Below, one piece after another: positions 34,596 through 46,284 of a stretch of 64,000 nucleotides of DNA. This stretch comes from Cephalotus follicularis (lineage: Eukaryota > Streptophyta > Magnoliopsida > Oxalidales > Cephalotaceae). The notes below the pieces were generated by a model. The model saw only the letters and a program-made list of their open reading frames with translations, had not been told where the DNA came from and made no database searches. Within the stretch, counting starts at the first letter, position 1, and each line of letters starts with the position of its first letter. The translations under genes and the position numbers were made by a program. The DNA is taken from assembly GCA_001972305.1 (NCBI GenBank), contig BDDD01001479.1, positions 184,872-248,871 on the forward strand, in the 5' to 3' direction.

Positions 34596-36941
34596 ATGTT
34601 ATTACGCCGATCAAAAGATGCTGAAGTAGTTACTTGCGGCCTAAAGATTGAAAGAACTTTAGCTGGAATTAGAGCGAATAACAAAATGGGTGAAAATTAT
34701 GACACGCCCCAAAGACGGCCCTTAAGTGAACACTTTACTCCAGGTGCTTACACCACTGCTTCATGTATTAGGGTGCCTGCTATCCAAACTGCTCAATATG
34801 AGATCAAGTCTAGCATTATTCAGATGTTACCATCCTTTTATGGACTTGCCAATGATGAACCGTACAAGCATTTGGATGAATTCATTGAGATTTGCTCCAC
34901 GTTTAAAATTCAGAATTTGTCGGAGGATGCCCTTAATTTTATCTTATTTCCATTCTCATTGAAAGATAGAGCTAAACAATGGGTACATTCCTTAGACTCC
35001 GTAATCATCACAACGTGGGCACAATTACAACAAGAATTCCCCAAGAAATATTTCCCCATAGGTCAAACCAACCAAATAAGATGAGCTCTCACTAGCTTTT
35101 TGCAACAAGATGGTGAGCGGTTCCATGAATCCTGGGAAAGATTAAAGGATCTCATTCGAAAATGTCCCCATCATGCCGTTCCTAAATGGCAGTTAGTCCA
35201 ATGTTTCTATGATGGACTGATTACACAAAATAGACAGATGGTGGATGCTTCTTGTGAAGGTATATTCATGCATAAAAGTGAAGACGAAGTTTGGCAAATG
35301 TTTGAGGCCCTTAGCGAGAAATCTTTACACCATTTATCATCTAGAATAGAGTCCTCTACAATGGGTACTCAAAAGAAAGGAGGTATTTATGAGGTTAGCC
35401 AATTTGAGACCATCAAGGCTAAGGTGGACATCCTATCTCAGAAATTAGATAAAGTGCTTACTATAGGGACGCTTCCTACGCAACCTACTCAGACTTCTAC
35501 TGCACACGAGGCTTACGCCTTATGTGCTAATCTGACACATTACATGAGTGATTGCCCGCTTGCTGTGCACTATCCATAATTTATTCAAGAACAAGCATAA
35601 GCAGTGCAAGGATTCTCTTTTCTGGGGAATGATCCATTTTTCAACACATATACCCCGGGATGGAGGAATCACCCCAATTTTTCATGGAAGCAGTCCAATA
35701 CTAGCCAAAATCCCCCATATAGGCAAGATAATTCCTTTCCTTATCAGAATGCCTATAGGGATATGCAACAATCAAACCTTCCACCACCTCAAATGCCTAT
35801 GACAAATGAAGATAAATTGGATGAAGTGCTATTTGCGTTAGATGGGATCAACAAGAATAGCAAAAAATATGATCAAATTCTCCATTCCCATACCCAATCC
35901 ATCTCCAAGTTAGAATCTCAAATAGGACAGCTAGCCGATATGATGAGGAAGAGAGAAGAAGGCCACATGCCCAGTCAAGTGGTAGGCAATCCGAGAAATA
36001 AGACTGGATAGTGTTCCTACATAGAACAAGCCCAAGCAATTACTACCTTAAGAAGTGGTCGAGTAATCGAAGGAACGCAAGAAACTATCTCAAATCCTAA
36101 TCCGATTCATGAAAAGAATCCTGAAGAGAGTGTGTCCTCTGACAGTGGTGAGAAAGAGACAGTTGGCCAGTCTGAAACGGAAGTCACTAAAGCATCCCCG
36201 TCTAAAGAAAGTGAACACAAGGGGACGGACAAAAACATTATTCCTGCTTCACCTAAAGCACCTTTTCCTGAGTGTTCGCGATCTCCGTCTTTAGTTCCTT
36301 CATTGGGTAAAAAGACTGGAAGGATGGACGAGATGATGGAACTGTTTAAGCAAGTCCATATCAACCTTCCTCTCCTACATGCGATACGACAAGTTCCAGT
36401 GTATGCCAAATTCTTAAAAGACTTATGCACCACGAAGCGTAAGCTGAAAACGTACATTCCAAAAACGGTCCATCTCACAGAGCAGGTGAGCGCAGTGCTT
36501 TCTAACAAGTTGCCACCTAAACTAAAAGATCCTGGAGCTCCTATGATATTGTGTAAGATTGGAAATTTACTCATAGATAGAGCACTCTTGGATTTAGAGG
36601 CCAGCGTTAACATCCTCCCTATCTCAGTTTATGATCATTTCCGATTTGGAGAATTGAAACCCGCTGAGGTAACCCTTCAACTTGCTGATAGATCTTTGAA
36701 AATTCTGAAGGGATTCATTGAGGGCATGCCAGTGAAAGTAGACGAGCTTTATTTTCCAGTGGATTTCCTTGTGCTTGATATGGAAACACATGCGAATGGG
36801 AAGGCACAATCAATTATCTTAGGTCGTCCTTTCTTAGCAACAACAAATGCTTGCATAAATTGTCGATCTGGAGCCATGGACATATCCTTTGGTAATAAGA
36901 AGTTGAGACTGAACATCTTCAATGCAGCCCTAGGACCGTAA
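34596..36941 (+). pseudogene. Ath-1 gag-protease
   Basis: A single plus-strand frame with internal stops at 35082 (TGA, fits CGA), 35577 (TAA), near 35598 (TAA, fits CAA) and 36009 (TAG, fits CAG). Gag part: MGENYDTPQRRPLSEHFTPG, the capsid block SFYGLANDEPYKHLDEFIEIC, and LFPFSLKDRAKQWVHSL. Linker: LRSGRVIEG. Protease part: MILCKIGNLLIDRALLDLEASVNILPISVYD. The family normally has Gly-Ala after the catalytic Asp pair (DLGAS); here Gly is Glu. ILGRPFLATTNACINC follows. Typical Athila gag-pro; inactive as read, with all pieces in one frame. Confidence 0.9.
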
Positions 36942-37143
36942 GATGAGGAAGTTTGTTTTGCCATAGATAGGATAGATAGGAAATATCCTCAGAGTTTCGT
37001 TGACGGTGATTGTGAGGCAGATTCAGACACTGTTGAGATTAATGCCCTGTTGGATTCTCCTTTGATACACTCTACTCCTGATAGAATTGACACATAGTGG
37101 TTGGAAAATGAAGAAGAGTTAGCATGGACAGAAAATAAGCTCA

Positions 37144-38013
37144 ATGAGCCAACATAAGATAGCGAATGGGATCATCTATCCCATTACACTCACAAAATTG
37201 CCACACCTGACCAACAACTTCATTGAATTCTTGAAGGAAATACAGGATGAGGAAGCAATTCAACAGGAATTTTTGAAGTGGCTAGATAATGGGGTTATTG
37301 AATCCATATCGGATAGGGAATGCGAATTTGATGAAATCATCAATGAGTGTATGAGGGAATGTGAGGAGATTGAAAAAGGAGATTTCTTTGAGGTGTTAGG
37401 TCCACAACCATTAGAATCAGAGGGTTCATTGCCCACATCTTGGCATAAACCATTCATAGAAAAGTCTCTGAAATTTGAATTAAAAGAATTTCCTTGTAAT
37501 TCATTCATGGGTCATTGTTCCACCTCATTTGAAATTATGAATGTTCTTTGGGATTGGGAGACTAGTAATTTGGTAGATTGTACTTTTGACAGTTTTTACT
37601 GGTGGAATTCTTGTTGGGATGGTTCTTATATTGTAAAAGTTTTTTTCTCCCATTGTGTTGATGCACTTAAATATTATGGTTCTATTGATGGATTTTATTG
37701 GTGGAAATATTTTTGGAATGCTATTTATATTGTTCAAACTGTGCTTTTACGTGGTATTTTTGAGTTTATTTGGACAGGTTTTAAAGACACATTTAACGTC
37801 CATGGGCCGCATTTGAAACCATATGTGGATGGAATTAATGATGGACTACACTCCTCTTTGATATCCACACCAGCAGCATCTAGCCAAAGACGTGAAAGCA
37901 AAGCGCTTAGTGGGAGGCAACCCACTGTTTTTGTTTTATTTATGTATCTCGTTTTTTTTACGTTTTTGTTTTTGTTTTTCATTGTTTTTGTAGGTAATTT
38001 AAGTGCGGATTGA
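37144..38013 (+). CDS. Trp/Tyr-rich 289-residue frame replacing RT-integrase in Ath-1
   Basis: An uninterrupted frame, the longest intact one in the window. Residues 1-120 look like the pol N-terminus: an acidic Glu-rich linker, then KPFIEKSLKFELKEFP, the motif that normally precedes RT. At that point RT should start, but instead comes a Phe/Trp/Tyr-rich segment with two copies of a module (SFYWWNSCWDGSYIV and GFYWWKYFWNAIYIV). Then come HGPHLKPYVDGIN and KALSGRQPT, which resemble the end of pol in this group, and a very hydrophobic last 35 residues that could span a membrane. I do not recognise the middle. It may be a filler sequence that stayed open, or a real product. Confidence 0.5.
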   Translation: MSQHKIANGIIYPITLTKLPHLTNNFIEFLKEIQDEEAIQQEFLKWLDNGVIESISDRECEFDEIINECMRECEEIEKGDFFEVLGPQPLESEGSLPTSWHKPFIEKSLKFELKEFPCNSFMGHCSTSFEIMNVLWDWETSNLVDCTFDSFYWWNSCWDGSYIVKVFFSHCVDALKYYGSIDGFYWWKYFWNAIYIVQTVLLRGIFEFIWTGFKDTFNVHGPHLKPYVDGINDGLHSSLISTPAASSQRRESKALSGRQPTVFVLFMYLVFFTFLFLFFIVFVGNLSAD

Positions 38014-39263
38014 TAATCTTCAAAATTTTCAGCTGCACCAATAGAATATTTCAAGCTCTATGATAATATCCGGTAAATCCTACCCCATTGTTCTTTTATT
38101 TATTTGCATTGTTTGATTATTTTTGCTCATTTATTGTTATTTTTATATTTGCGTTTCATTGCATTGAGGACAATGCAACGTTTAAGTATGTGGGGGGTTT
38201 AGTACCATAGTTCATTTTAATTTTGAAAGTAGGAATAAATGTTGATATACATAAAAATAATAGAAAACCCCATATGAGAAATAATAAAATTTTCGTTTTC
38301 GAGGAAAAGAAAATAAATATTTCTCAAGGTAGGAGTTATGGGAAAAATAAATGAAAATAAGTAATAAAAGACCATCTTGTATGTTTTCAAAGTTTCATAA
38401 ATTCTAGTGAGGAGAAAGGCGATGAATGTATGTTCTTACATATATATGTAAAAATAAAAAAGAAAAAAAAAAGAAGGAAAAATAATGTTTATTTTACCTT
38501 TTTGAATTCAGTCTTGGTCTGTAGCCTATTTGATTCGAGTAATTAAATCCGAGGGGTGTTTTACACCTAGTTCCTTAAAGCCAACTGGTTTGAGAGTAAC
38601 TGGTGGAAAGCTCGCTACATGGGTCTTATAGAAAGCTTAAGAGATCAAGACATTGCACGAGTTTAAGTTGGTAAAAAAAAAATCTGAAGCTACTTAGCAC
38701 TTTGAGTGTCTGGTGTTTGCTCCATCCATGACATTTCAGATGGAAAAGAGTGGAGGAATGAGAAAAAAAGAAGAAAAAAATGCAAAGCAAAAGAAAGAAA
38801 ATGTGTGTAAGTGCTAAAGTTCTTTGTCTGACTCCGAACTAGGATTTTATGTTGCTAAGAATGCAGACATCAAGTGGTATATATGGTGAAACGATAAAAA
38901 AAATGTTTGCTAAAGATTCCTTAATTGAGATATGTTTTGATTCTAGAACTTGGAACGAGATAATAAAATTCAAGTATGGGGGTGTTCTATGAATTTTTGA
39001 GTAGAGATACATTTAGCCTATTTTCAAATTTTTGATGAACTGAATTTTGTGTGTTTATTCACTTGGAAAACACTCACGAGAAAAAACTCATCCACTAGGG
39101 CCACATAGGGGTTTAAAGGCTTGTTGCATGTGCTAAATGCAATTGTGATTCCTACGAAAGCGAGTTAGATTTTTATGTTTACCGTTTTAGTTTTTATGTT
39201 CTTGTTTTGAGCTTTCCATTTTTGTTTGCTTGAGGATAATCAAAGTGCAAGTATGGGGCTATT
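38014..39263 (+). other. Ath-1 3' untranslated region with repeated purine-tract motifs
   Basis: No gene. Very AT-rich, with A-rich runs. Three PPT-like motifs occur: AAGTATGTGGGGGG near 38186, CAAGTATGGGGGTG near 38971 and CAAGTATGGGGCT at 39249-39261 just before the LTR. The first and last are both preceded by a 'gaggacaatgcaa' / 'gaggataatcaaa' block, so the module is duplicated. Confidence 0.6.
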
Positions 39264-40934
39264 TGATAAGCATAAAAAGTGTGATTTTAATGATTTATTT
39301 AATATATTTTTACGCTTGAGATAGACTACTGTGGTGGTATTTATTTGATTTTAATGTATTATGATTATTATTGCGAAATAAGACAAAATGGAGCTAAAAC
39401 GTTACTTTTCGAGTTAAAGTGATTTGAAGTCAGCGATCGGTTAAAGAGTGCACCCACTTAAGCGAGAGAAGTCAAAATTTAAGATTCAGAAGATATTGAA
39501 TATTGGGCTCATTTTGTTCATAAAATTATTTGGAGCACTTTTAGTTCTTGGGCCGATTTATTTTGAAGATCCGATGAAAAGATATCACAAGAAAATCAAC
39601 GTTGAACCATTTGAATCATTGCCACGTGTCTCCATCTGCTTTGCCCAAGCTTCCACGTGTTGTCATCTGCAGAATCAGCCCAGCATCCATGCGTAAAGGA
39701 GGGCCATGCAATGCAACCAGCCGCATTCAACACCATGCATCTTCAATCCATGCGCACCATGAATGATCAACCGAGCAAACAAGCAATTCAAAATGCCAAG
39801 GTCACATACATGCCATCAACCCATGTAATCCAGTAGCCTTCAGTCCATGCGCATCAAACTAATAAGAAGACGCCGCAACACACGTCGCCTGCACAATTCC
39901 ATCATGCAGCCAATCAAAGCCATGCAATATTCAGCCCATACACTCATGCATGCAATCAGTAATCAGTAAAGCCCATGCGCCACATGTGTCCATGCAACAA
40001 CCAAGGAACCCACTGTCTAATTGTTTTAGGTCTTTTTAAGTCGGCTGTCTATGTATATATAAGGCATAAAAGCAAGAAAATTAAACAGGCGCCGCACACC
40101 ACAAAAGGAAAACACAACGTAGCAGTAGAAAAAAGAGCAGCCGACAGTGGAAGGATGAAGAATTCATTGAAGATATATGCTTTTATCGTCATGTCCGGCT
40201 AAGTATTTTTAATCCCTAGATGTAGATGAACCCATGTTATATGTATATTTCAGTTTTGGTTTCAAGTTTAATTGCATGTTTATGAGACACCTTTTCTTGT
40301 TAATGTAGTGACAACATTGATGAGAAGAATTTTTAATATATAAAATCTGTGTTAATGACATGTAATATTTTTCTGTGTGATTGAACCAATGACAACCTTT
40401 TGAGAGTATCAAGGTGTGATAGGATAGGTTGTACCTAGGCTAAATCACTAGTTTGCTGTGTTAATCAAAGACACCCTTTAACCAATCAACCTTTTGAGAG
40501 TATCAAGGTTTGACAGGATAGGTTGTACCTAGGTTATTTCGGTAATTTTCTGCGCTAAACTGAAACTTGTGCCATGAAATTGAATATATATATATATATA
40601 TACACACACATGCAGGGATTCTCACATCTACGGGATTGCTGTTTCATATTATTTTTCTTATTTATTTCTTTTGTTAGTCACGTTAGATATTTAATTTGAA
40701 TTGTTTAGTTTTTCATTAAATTAGTTTAATCCAAATCAATTTTCTCTTTTCAATTTATTTATTTGCATTGCTAGCTTAGATTAAATTAATTCAGTATTTG
40801 TTATTTATGTTTCGTGGCATCCTAGGTTTATTTTTATAGCATTTCTTTTCAGCTCTTTGTGGGAACGATCCCTGCTTCCACTTGCTAAATGGTTAGATTA
40901 GGGTAATTTTGATTCGGCCTAACGACACCTATCA
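39264..40934 (+). repeat. Ath-1 right LTR
   Basis: 1671 bp, TGATAAGC to ACACCTATCA. Partner of 32788-34475. It keeps the CATGC cluster, the TATA box (40053) and a shortened form of the direct repeat. Confidence 0.9.
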
Positions 40935-40939
40935 CCAGC

Positions 40940-41427
40940 TGCTCAACAAGATCAATCATCTTCAATCCATGTGCGTGGACTGAAGATCCCTTGACCATCT
41001 TCATGCAGAGGAGCTGACGGGAAAAGTTAAACCTCTCGGTCCGCAACCAGGATCCATACAACTCCTGAGGACGAAGAAGTATGGCTCCTAGGATATCAAG
41101 CTTCTCGTGCTGTCTTTGCAATTCAGGGGCCATACCTGAAATCTCTAATCAACGAGCTTGCTCCTCCTCGTCTAACCATTTGGACCTCTTGGCCTTTTGC
41201 TCTTCAAACGGGTTGGCTCCCAGTCTAGGGGGGCTCTCAGTCATGACATGAGCAAGCTTCATGCTCGTGAGTGCCAAGCACAGGTTAAGCTGCCAGTCTA
41301 AGAAATTAGGACCCGTGAGCTTATTTGTTTGAAGTACACGTGATAGTGCTGAGCCAACTGAAATATTTGCAGAATATGGTGAACACAACCTATATAAGAG
41401 GAAACAAAAATAGAGTATAATTACCAA
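40940..41427 (-). pseudogene. Copia-A gag, N-terminal half
   Basis: Minus-strand gag start: SRVLQTNKLTGPNFLDWQLNLCLAL then SMKLAHVMTESPP, the copia gag opening block (LDG.NY..W). A TGA at 41149 follows, then GMAPELQRQHEKLDILGAIL, QELYGSWLRTERFNFSRQLL and GLKMIDLVEQL, where Ath-1 interrupts it. The real start is probably the Ser/Ala run around SANISVGSALS; the upstream Met at 41427 adds a hydrophobic tail that looks like leader. Confidence 0.8.
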
Positions 41428-42718
41428 ATCATTCCAATTATATTATTACCATAACACTTGGTCTTTAGAAATTATGGTTCCTTCTACTATTCTAATCGTA
41501 TCCCACACCCCCATGTGGAATTCAGGAAGCCTTTCGCTTCCTAGTTGGGATTGGAATCTATCCACAATATTATAGTCCTAACTTTCCCAGTGGAAACTAT
41601 AATACCTGAATAGGTAGGTACGAGTACCAAATTACATTATGACCTCTCGCCCATATGTAAGATCCGATACAAAATTCGGCCTGCCGGCCCATATGGTCCC
41701 AAGTTCCACTGTGCAAACCGTATGATCCCGGTATAAGTCAAACCCGCAATCCTCAAAGAAATTAACTTGTTTTGAAGCACCCACACGTATCAATGTCTTG
41801 ATGCCAAAACAAAGTCATTTCCTTCCAGTGTACCTCATACTGAAATTGAACAAAAATGGTCATACGAGGGACCTCTGATTTTACAGTGCCATCCCCAATA
41901 TGTCCACACCATTCAATGATGATTGTGGAAGACCAACGACAGGGCAGCCATATGCTCGACCGCTTATGGACTTATTATTTGCAAGTTGGAGGGATTTAGG
42001 TCTCATCAAATTTACAAATTACCAAAGCCATTTTAGATTAATTTTTAATCTTCTAATCCGTTTGGACGGCTTAACATGCTTGGACGTGTTTGGATTGTTA
42101 AAGAAAAACATTCATCTCATGCATCCTAAAAGTGGCCTGACAGGGGACTAAAGCTATAAGTGATCACGCGAGCCATCGTGACCACTAGGTCTCCCTAGGT
42201 GAACTAATTTAATTAACTCTATTACAATTGCTACCACGCATACATGGCCTTCAACTGGTCTTGCAATCTTCTTGATCTTCTCTTCATTCTTTATTGATCT
42301 CCTTTCTTCAATTTCCAGCCATATGTACAATTAAATGAAAAGAAATACAATAGAGGGAGAAGATAATTTTACTCTAAGAATAAAAGAACAAGAAAATAAA
42401 ATACGGTGCACGCAGACAGCCTTATTACAGACCGATTGAATTCCATGATTGTATCAAAGCAATTAAAATAAACACACAGAGAAAACAAAAGTTAGGCCCA
42501 GTCCCAAGCCTAGCAGCATGCATAAGAAATCAGAAAATATAACCGATATATAATTGAATAAACACGTAACAATCTGGCATTCGATGGTTCGTCGATTTCA
42601 TCAGCCTAACCAACAAGCAACTCCCACTAAAAGTAGGAATACTCAAATCAGTCAAACACATATGTCATCAACAATCCACCAAACATCAAATTGAGGTCTG
42701 ATTGTAGTCGATTAGCAC
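41428..42718 (-). other. Copia-A untranslated leader
   Basis: 1.3 kb between gag and primer site, AT-rich. It has blocks shared with the Copia-B leader. No coding frame seen. Confidence 0.6.
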
Positions 42719-42730
42719 GCTCTGATGCCA
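42719..42730 (-). other. Copia-A primer-binding site
   Basis: Minus strand TGGCATCAGAGC, one mismatch from the complement of initiator tRNA-Met, two bases inside the LTR. Confidence 0.8.
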
Positions 42731-43523
42731 CTTATTGGGAACGCTCGGCCCTAGCTCAGCGGAAGACTTATGAATTCGGACATCACGGGTTAGGGCCGAT
42801 TAACTATAATTTTACACAAATATATTAATCCCCAAGCAATGGGATGCCCTAATCTATGTCCGAATCTTCCCAATAAATACCAAAGAACTCTAATCAACAT
42901 CAAATTAAACCAAAACCATAAACCAAGCATCGGGCACAACAGGTCGATAAAACTAGGGTTACCATAAACCCTATAAAGGGACACTAACAATGGCTCAAAA
43001 GGAAGAACACACAAAACCCTAGACAAAGCCCAATCAACCCTCACCCATATCATCCCTAACCCCAAGGGATGACAAACAAAATAAAGCATGAGAACCATGG
43101 AGGTTTGGCAAGGGTTCTCACACACACATCAACACCCACCGCCATGGCGTCACAAAGAGAGGAAGAAAAGCATTCTTACCGGTGGTGAAGACTCCTTCCT
43201 TCAAGATAGCTCCCTCTACTCTTTGTCCCCAAAAACACCAAGAGCTTCGAGCTCCTCCACAAGCCACGGATGGGAGAAAGAAAGGACAAGTGTTTAACAT
43301 AGTCTAAATCACTGTAGGTGTAGATCAGATGCAGTGTACAAAGTATCTCCACCTATTATGACTGTTGAGTGGTGAAAGGAGCCTTGAAAATGGCTGCTTT
43401 ATTGCACCAGGTGAAGATAGCTCCCTCTACTCGACGTGCACGTGAGCAGGAAGAAGATGAGAGGCGCATGGAAGAGAGAAAATGAAGAAAGTCTAAAAGT
43501 GTGTCTAGCAAGCTTCTCTCAAG

Positions 43524-43533
43524 CTTTATATAG
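43524..43533 (-). promoter_or_regulatory. TATA box of Copia-A right LTR
   Basis: Minus strand CTATATAAAG, identical to the site at 13558-13567. Confidence 0.7.
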
Positions 43534-43574
43534 TGTTGACTTTCTCTCTCCTACTGTAGCACGCATCAGCCTGT

Positions 43575-43922
43575 TTAGGTGTCAACGCCATGGCAGGGTG
43601 GCAACGTCTTGCGTCTCACATTATGAAAGGGCATCAATGCCACAAATAATATGAGATAGGTAAATAGTCCATTTGTCTTCGCATGAATGCCAAAACCACA
43701 TGGCGTTGACGCGTATACCTACTGGTTTTCAAATCGTCAATGTCATGCTCTCCATAGCGTTAACGCCCAGCGGATTTTCTAGTTTGGACATCGACGTGTG
43801 CCCTCTTGGCGTCGACGTGTAAAGCTACTTGTTTTTCCTTTGTTAACGCAATCCCTTCGCATTAACGCCGAGCAGCCCAACTAGACATAGGCGTTGACGG
43901 GCACTCATGGCGTCGATGCCCA
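43575..43922 (-). repeat. GTCGAC-type motif array (A4') in Copia-A right LTR
   Basis: Counterpart of 13621-13955: GTGTCAACGCC, GGCGTTGACGCG, ATCGTCAATGTC, AGCGTTAACGCCC, CATCGACGTG, GGCGTCGACGTG, GCATTAACGCC, GGCGTTGACGGGC and GGCGTCGATGCC. Differences from the left copy are mostly C/T and G/A changes inside the TCGA cores. Confidence 0.75.
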
Positions 43923-45225
43923 AGACAAAGCACAATCTCTTCTACATTCAAAAGCCTTCGCATGGAATATTTCATCGTGGCATTGTATGGACCTAAATCC
44001 ATCAAATGAAATACTCACTAGCCAAGCAACATCTTCCCTGATGTTGTCCTTTCACTAAATGATATTTGTCCCACCACATATCAACATGTTCAAAGTCAGA
44101 CAGGACCCAAAAGCATGTCATTCTCCGGTATGATGATAAATTTCTAGTACAACCCGTCATCTAGTACGAGCACTCCAATAGTACACCAACTATCAGAGCA
44201 CCCCCGGTGTGAGCACCAGTCACCCCCCAGATCTGTGTATTACCATGTCTATCAATCATTGACCAAATAGCTATTCGCTTTATCCAGTCATCGGCATATG
44301 TGTCATGTTTCCCTCGTCATACATGGATCCGATCACAGACTAGGGTTTGGATGAATGTCACCCCTAGTAGTGCTGTGATAGCTATGAATCTATGATCGCA
44401 CTGAGACTATTGGTAGACCTCCCATGGAAACCTCTCGTTCGCAGTCCACCTATGTCTGATTAGGACTTTTAAGTCTACAACGTACATAGAGAAATAGAGT
44501 TGGTCAACCTTAGCCTGGGTGTGATGGTCCACTATTGCGCACTCGCCCATACATCTCAATGAAGCTCCCACAAGACCCAAAGAAAACCCTTTTGCCATCA
44601 GCTGGCTAGTGCTGGGGAAGGCAAAAATTAAAGTCAAGTAGTTACCACGCAATGCATGCCATCCGCTCAAGTCAAAGGAGACAACGCATGCTATATACCT
44701 ACTAGTCACCATAGATTATACACTACTGAGACCATAGGAATCCTATTGACATTGGGTATTGACTATGCAAATAGGTTTCCTATTGGTGGGTCTGTTCAGT
44801 GTCCTGCTCTCTAGCATACACCTCACATTTAGCTTTAGGGATAAACCCAATTGTCTATGAGATAACCAACCTCCACTGCTAACCCGAGAGCAATCTTAAT
44901 GTGACAAGTCTTCACGGTTCATCAATGGCCCTTAAGAAAGTGAACCCATGACTTGGAACATTTGTCACAGGGAATAAGGATCTAATTCTCATAGCCCTCT
45001 CGGCAAGAGATCATACCCTTTGGATGTGATAGGACGCTATTGTGGCATACAGTTAATTACGTATAATTACTCTGTCTCTTTTGGTTGGTTGGGATGAGCC
45101 ACATAGCCTTGCCATTAAAGAAATATGCACATGCAATGTAAAAGGAATTCAGAATTGTATTAATTAAGAGTGTTTATATACAAACGAGCCATATCGTGGC
45201 ATACAGGGACAGCCCTAACCTAACA

Positions 45226-46076
45226 GTATCTTGCTTCGATTGCTGGGGTTGCCTCTGTATCAGGGTCTAAGAGGAGCTAGGGCGCTTGGGGCTGTAGATG
45301 CAATGGACCTGCGATTAGGTGATGGATCTAGGATATTCGCCGAATTCGTAGGAGTTTTTGATGTGTATCTACTCAGTTGTTTTGTAATGAGACTTGATCC
45401 ATGTTTCTATCTTAAGAACATTGTAAGAAACATTATTAGCGTTTCATATGTATATGCTATGGGCTAAGAGCTCTTATTTAATGCATTTGGTTTCACGCTT
45501 TTATCTTCTAGTAAAGTCTCAGTTGGATCTGGGCATCTAGATAATGGAATCTATGTCTTAGATACAAATCAAACTAGAACATTGGCTATAGAGCAAGGCA
45601 CTTCTAAAAGACCACGAGAAATAAATGATATTAATCAATCCTCTATTTGGCATTGTTGATTAGGTCATCCTAGCGAGGCTAGGCTTTCACAGTTGATTAA
45701 AAATGGACTGTTAGACATTCAGGATTTATAGTCTTTTCCAACTTGTGAATCTTGCTTACTAGGTAAGATGACCAAATCTCCCTTCTCTGGTGAAGAAGAG
45801 AGCACAATGGACATAATAGGTCTTGTTCACACTGACGTGTGTGGGCCCATGTCAATCAGTGCACGTGGAGGATTTCCCTATTTCAGCACCTTTACCGATG
45901 ACTTGTCATGGTTTGGGTACGTGTTTCTGATGAAACACAAGTCTGATTCTTTTCAATAGTTCAAGGAATATAGACACGAAGTAGAGAAGAAAACAGGTAA
46001 GCCCATTAAAGCACTTCGGTCTGACCGAGGTGGGGAATACATGTTTGCAGAATTCCAAGATTATCTTAGAGATAGT
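45226..46076 (+). pseudogene. Copia-D pre-integrase and integrase, right half
   Basis: Resumes Copia-D after the GTATC duplication. Plus-strand frames: LYQGLRGARALGAVDAMDL then RLGDGSRI, with the protease N-terminal part deleted; stops near 45465, 45658 and 45730. The pre-integrase block is SSIWHC-stop-LGHPSEARLSQLIKNGLLD, with CESCLLGKMTKSPFSG. The integrase core has LVHTDVCGPMS, FTDDLSWFGYVFLM and ALRSDRGGEYMFAEFQ. The sequence then ends abruptly at an Athila-like gag fragment. Domain order and sequence parallel Copia-A on the opposite strand. Confidence 0.85.
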
Positions 46077-46284
46077 GGGTGAGAATAATGACGCACCCCA
46101 AAGACGGCCCTTGGGTGAACATTTTACCCAAGATGCATATACGACTGCCTCATGCATTAGAGTGCCTGATGTCCAAGCAACTCAATATGAGATCAAGTCT
46201 AGTATTATTCAGATTTTACCATCCTTTTATGGAATTGCTGCAAAGGAACCGTATAAGCATTTCGATGAATTCATTGAGATTTGT
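46077..46284 (+). pseudogene. Athila-like gag fragment
   Basis: Matches residues of Ath-1 gag (GENNDAPQRRPLGEHFTQDA, SFYGIAAKEPYKHFDEFIEIC) at about 34687-34890. It is joined to the Copia-D integrase at 46076 with a short overlap (GGGTGA) and cut at 46284 by a gypsy LTR. No LTR or primer site accompanies it. Confidence 0.8.

Larger units (their letters stand above)
32788..40934 (+). mobile_element. Ath-1: Athila-like non-autonomous gypsy element
   Basis: 8.15 kb with perfect CCAGC duplications (32783-32787 and 40935-40939), inserted in Copia-A gag. The LTRs (TGATAAGC...ATCA) are about 1.7 kb and close to identical by eye, so this is among the youngest insertions here. The primer site matches tRNA-Asp. 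The interior has gag-protease and a 289-residue Trp-rich frame but no RT, RNase H or integrase, so movement must have depended on enzymes supplied by a relative. Confidence 0.9.
12804..45225 (-). mobile_element. Copia-A: Ty1/copia element split by three guests
   Basis: Flanked by a perfect 5-bp duplication GTATC at 12799-12803 and 45226-45230. The LTRs are about 2.45 kb. The minus-strand internal order is primer site, leader, gag, protease, integrase, RT and RNase H, then polypurine tract, which is the Ty1/copia order. Removing Copia-B, Copia-C and Ath-1 leaves about 10.4 kb. It landed in Copia-D just after its gag zinc knuckle. Several nonsense codons make it inactive. The guests show that it predates all three. 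Confidence 0.9.
42733..45225 (-). repeat. Copia-A right (5') LTR
   Basis: 2493 bp, starting TATTGGGAACGC (TG mutated to TA) and ending CCTAACCTAACA, directly followed by the GTATC duplication. It holds the array at about 43580-43920 and the TATA box at 43524-43533. Confidence 0.9.
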
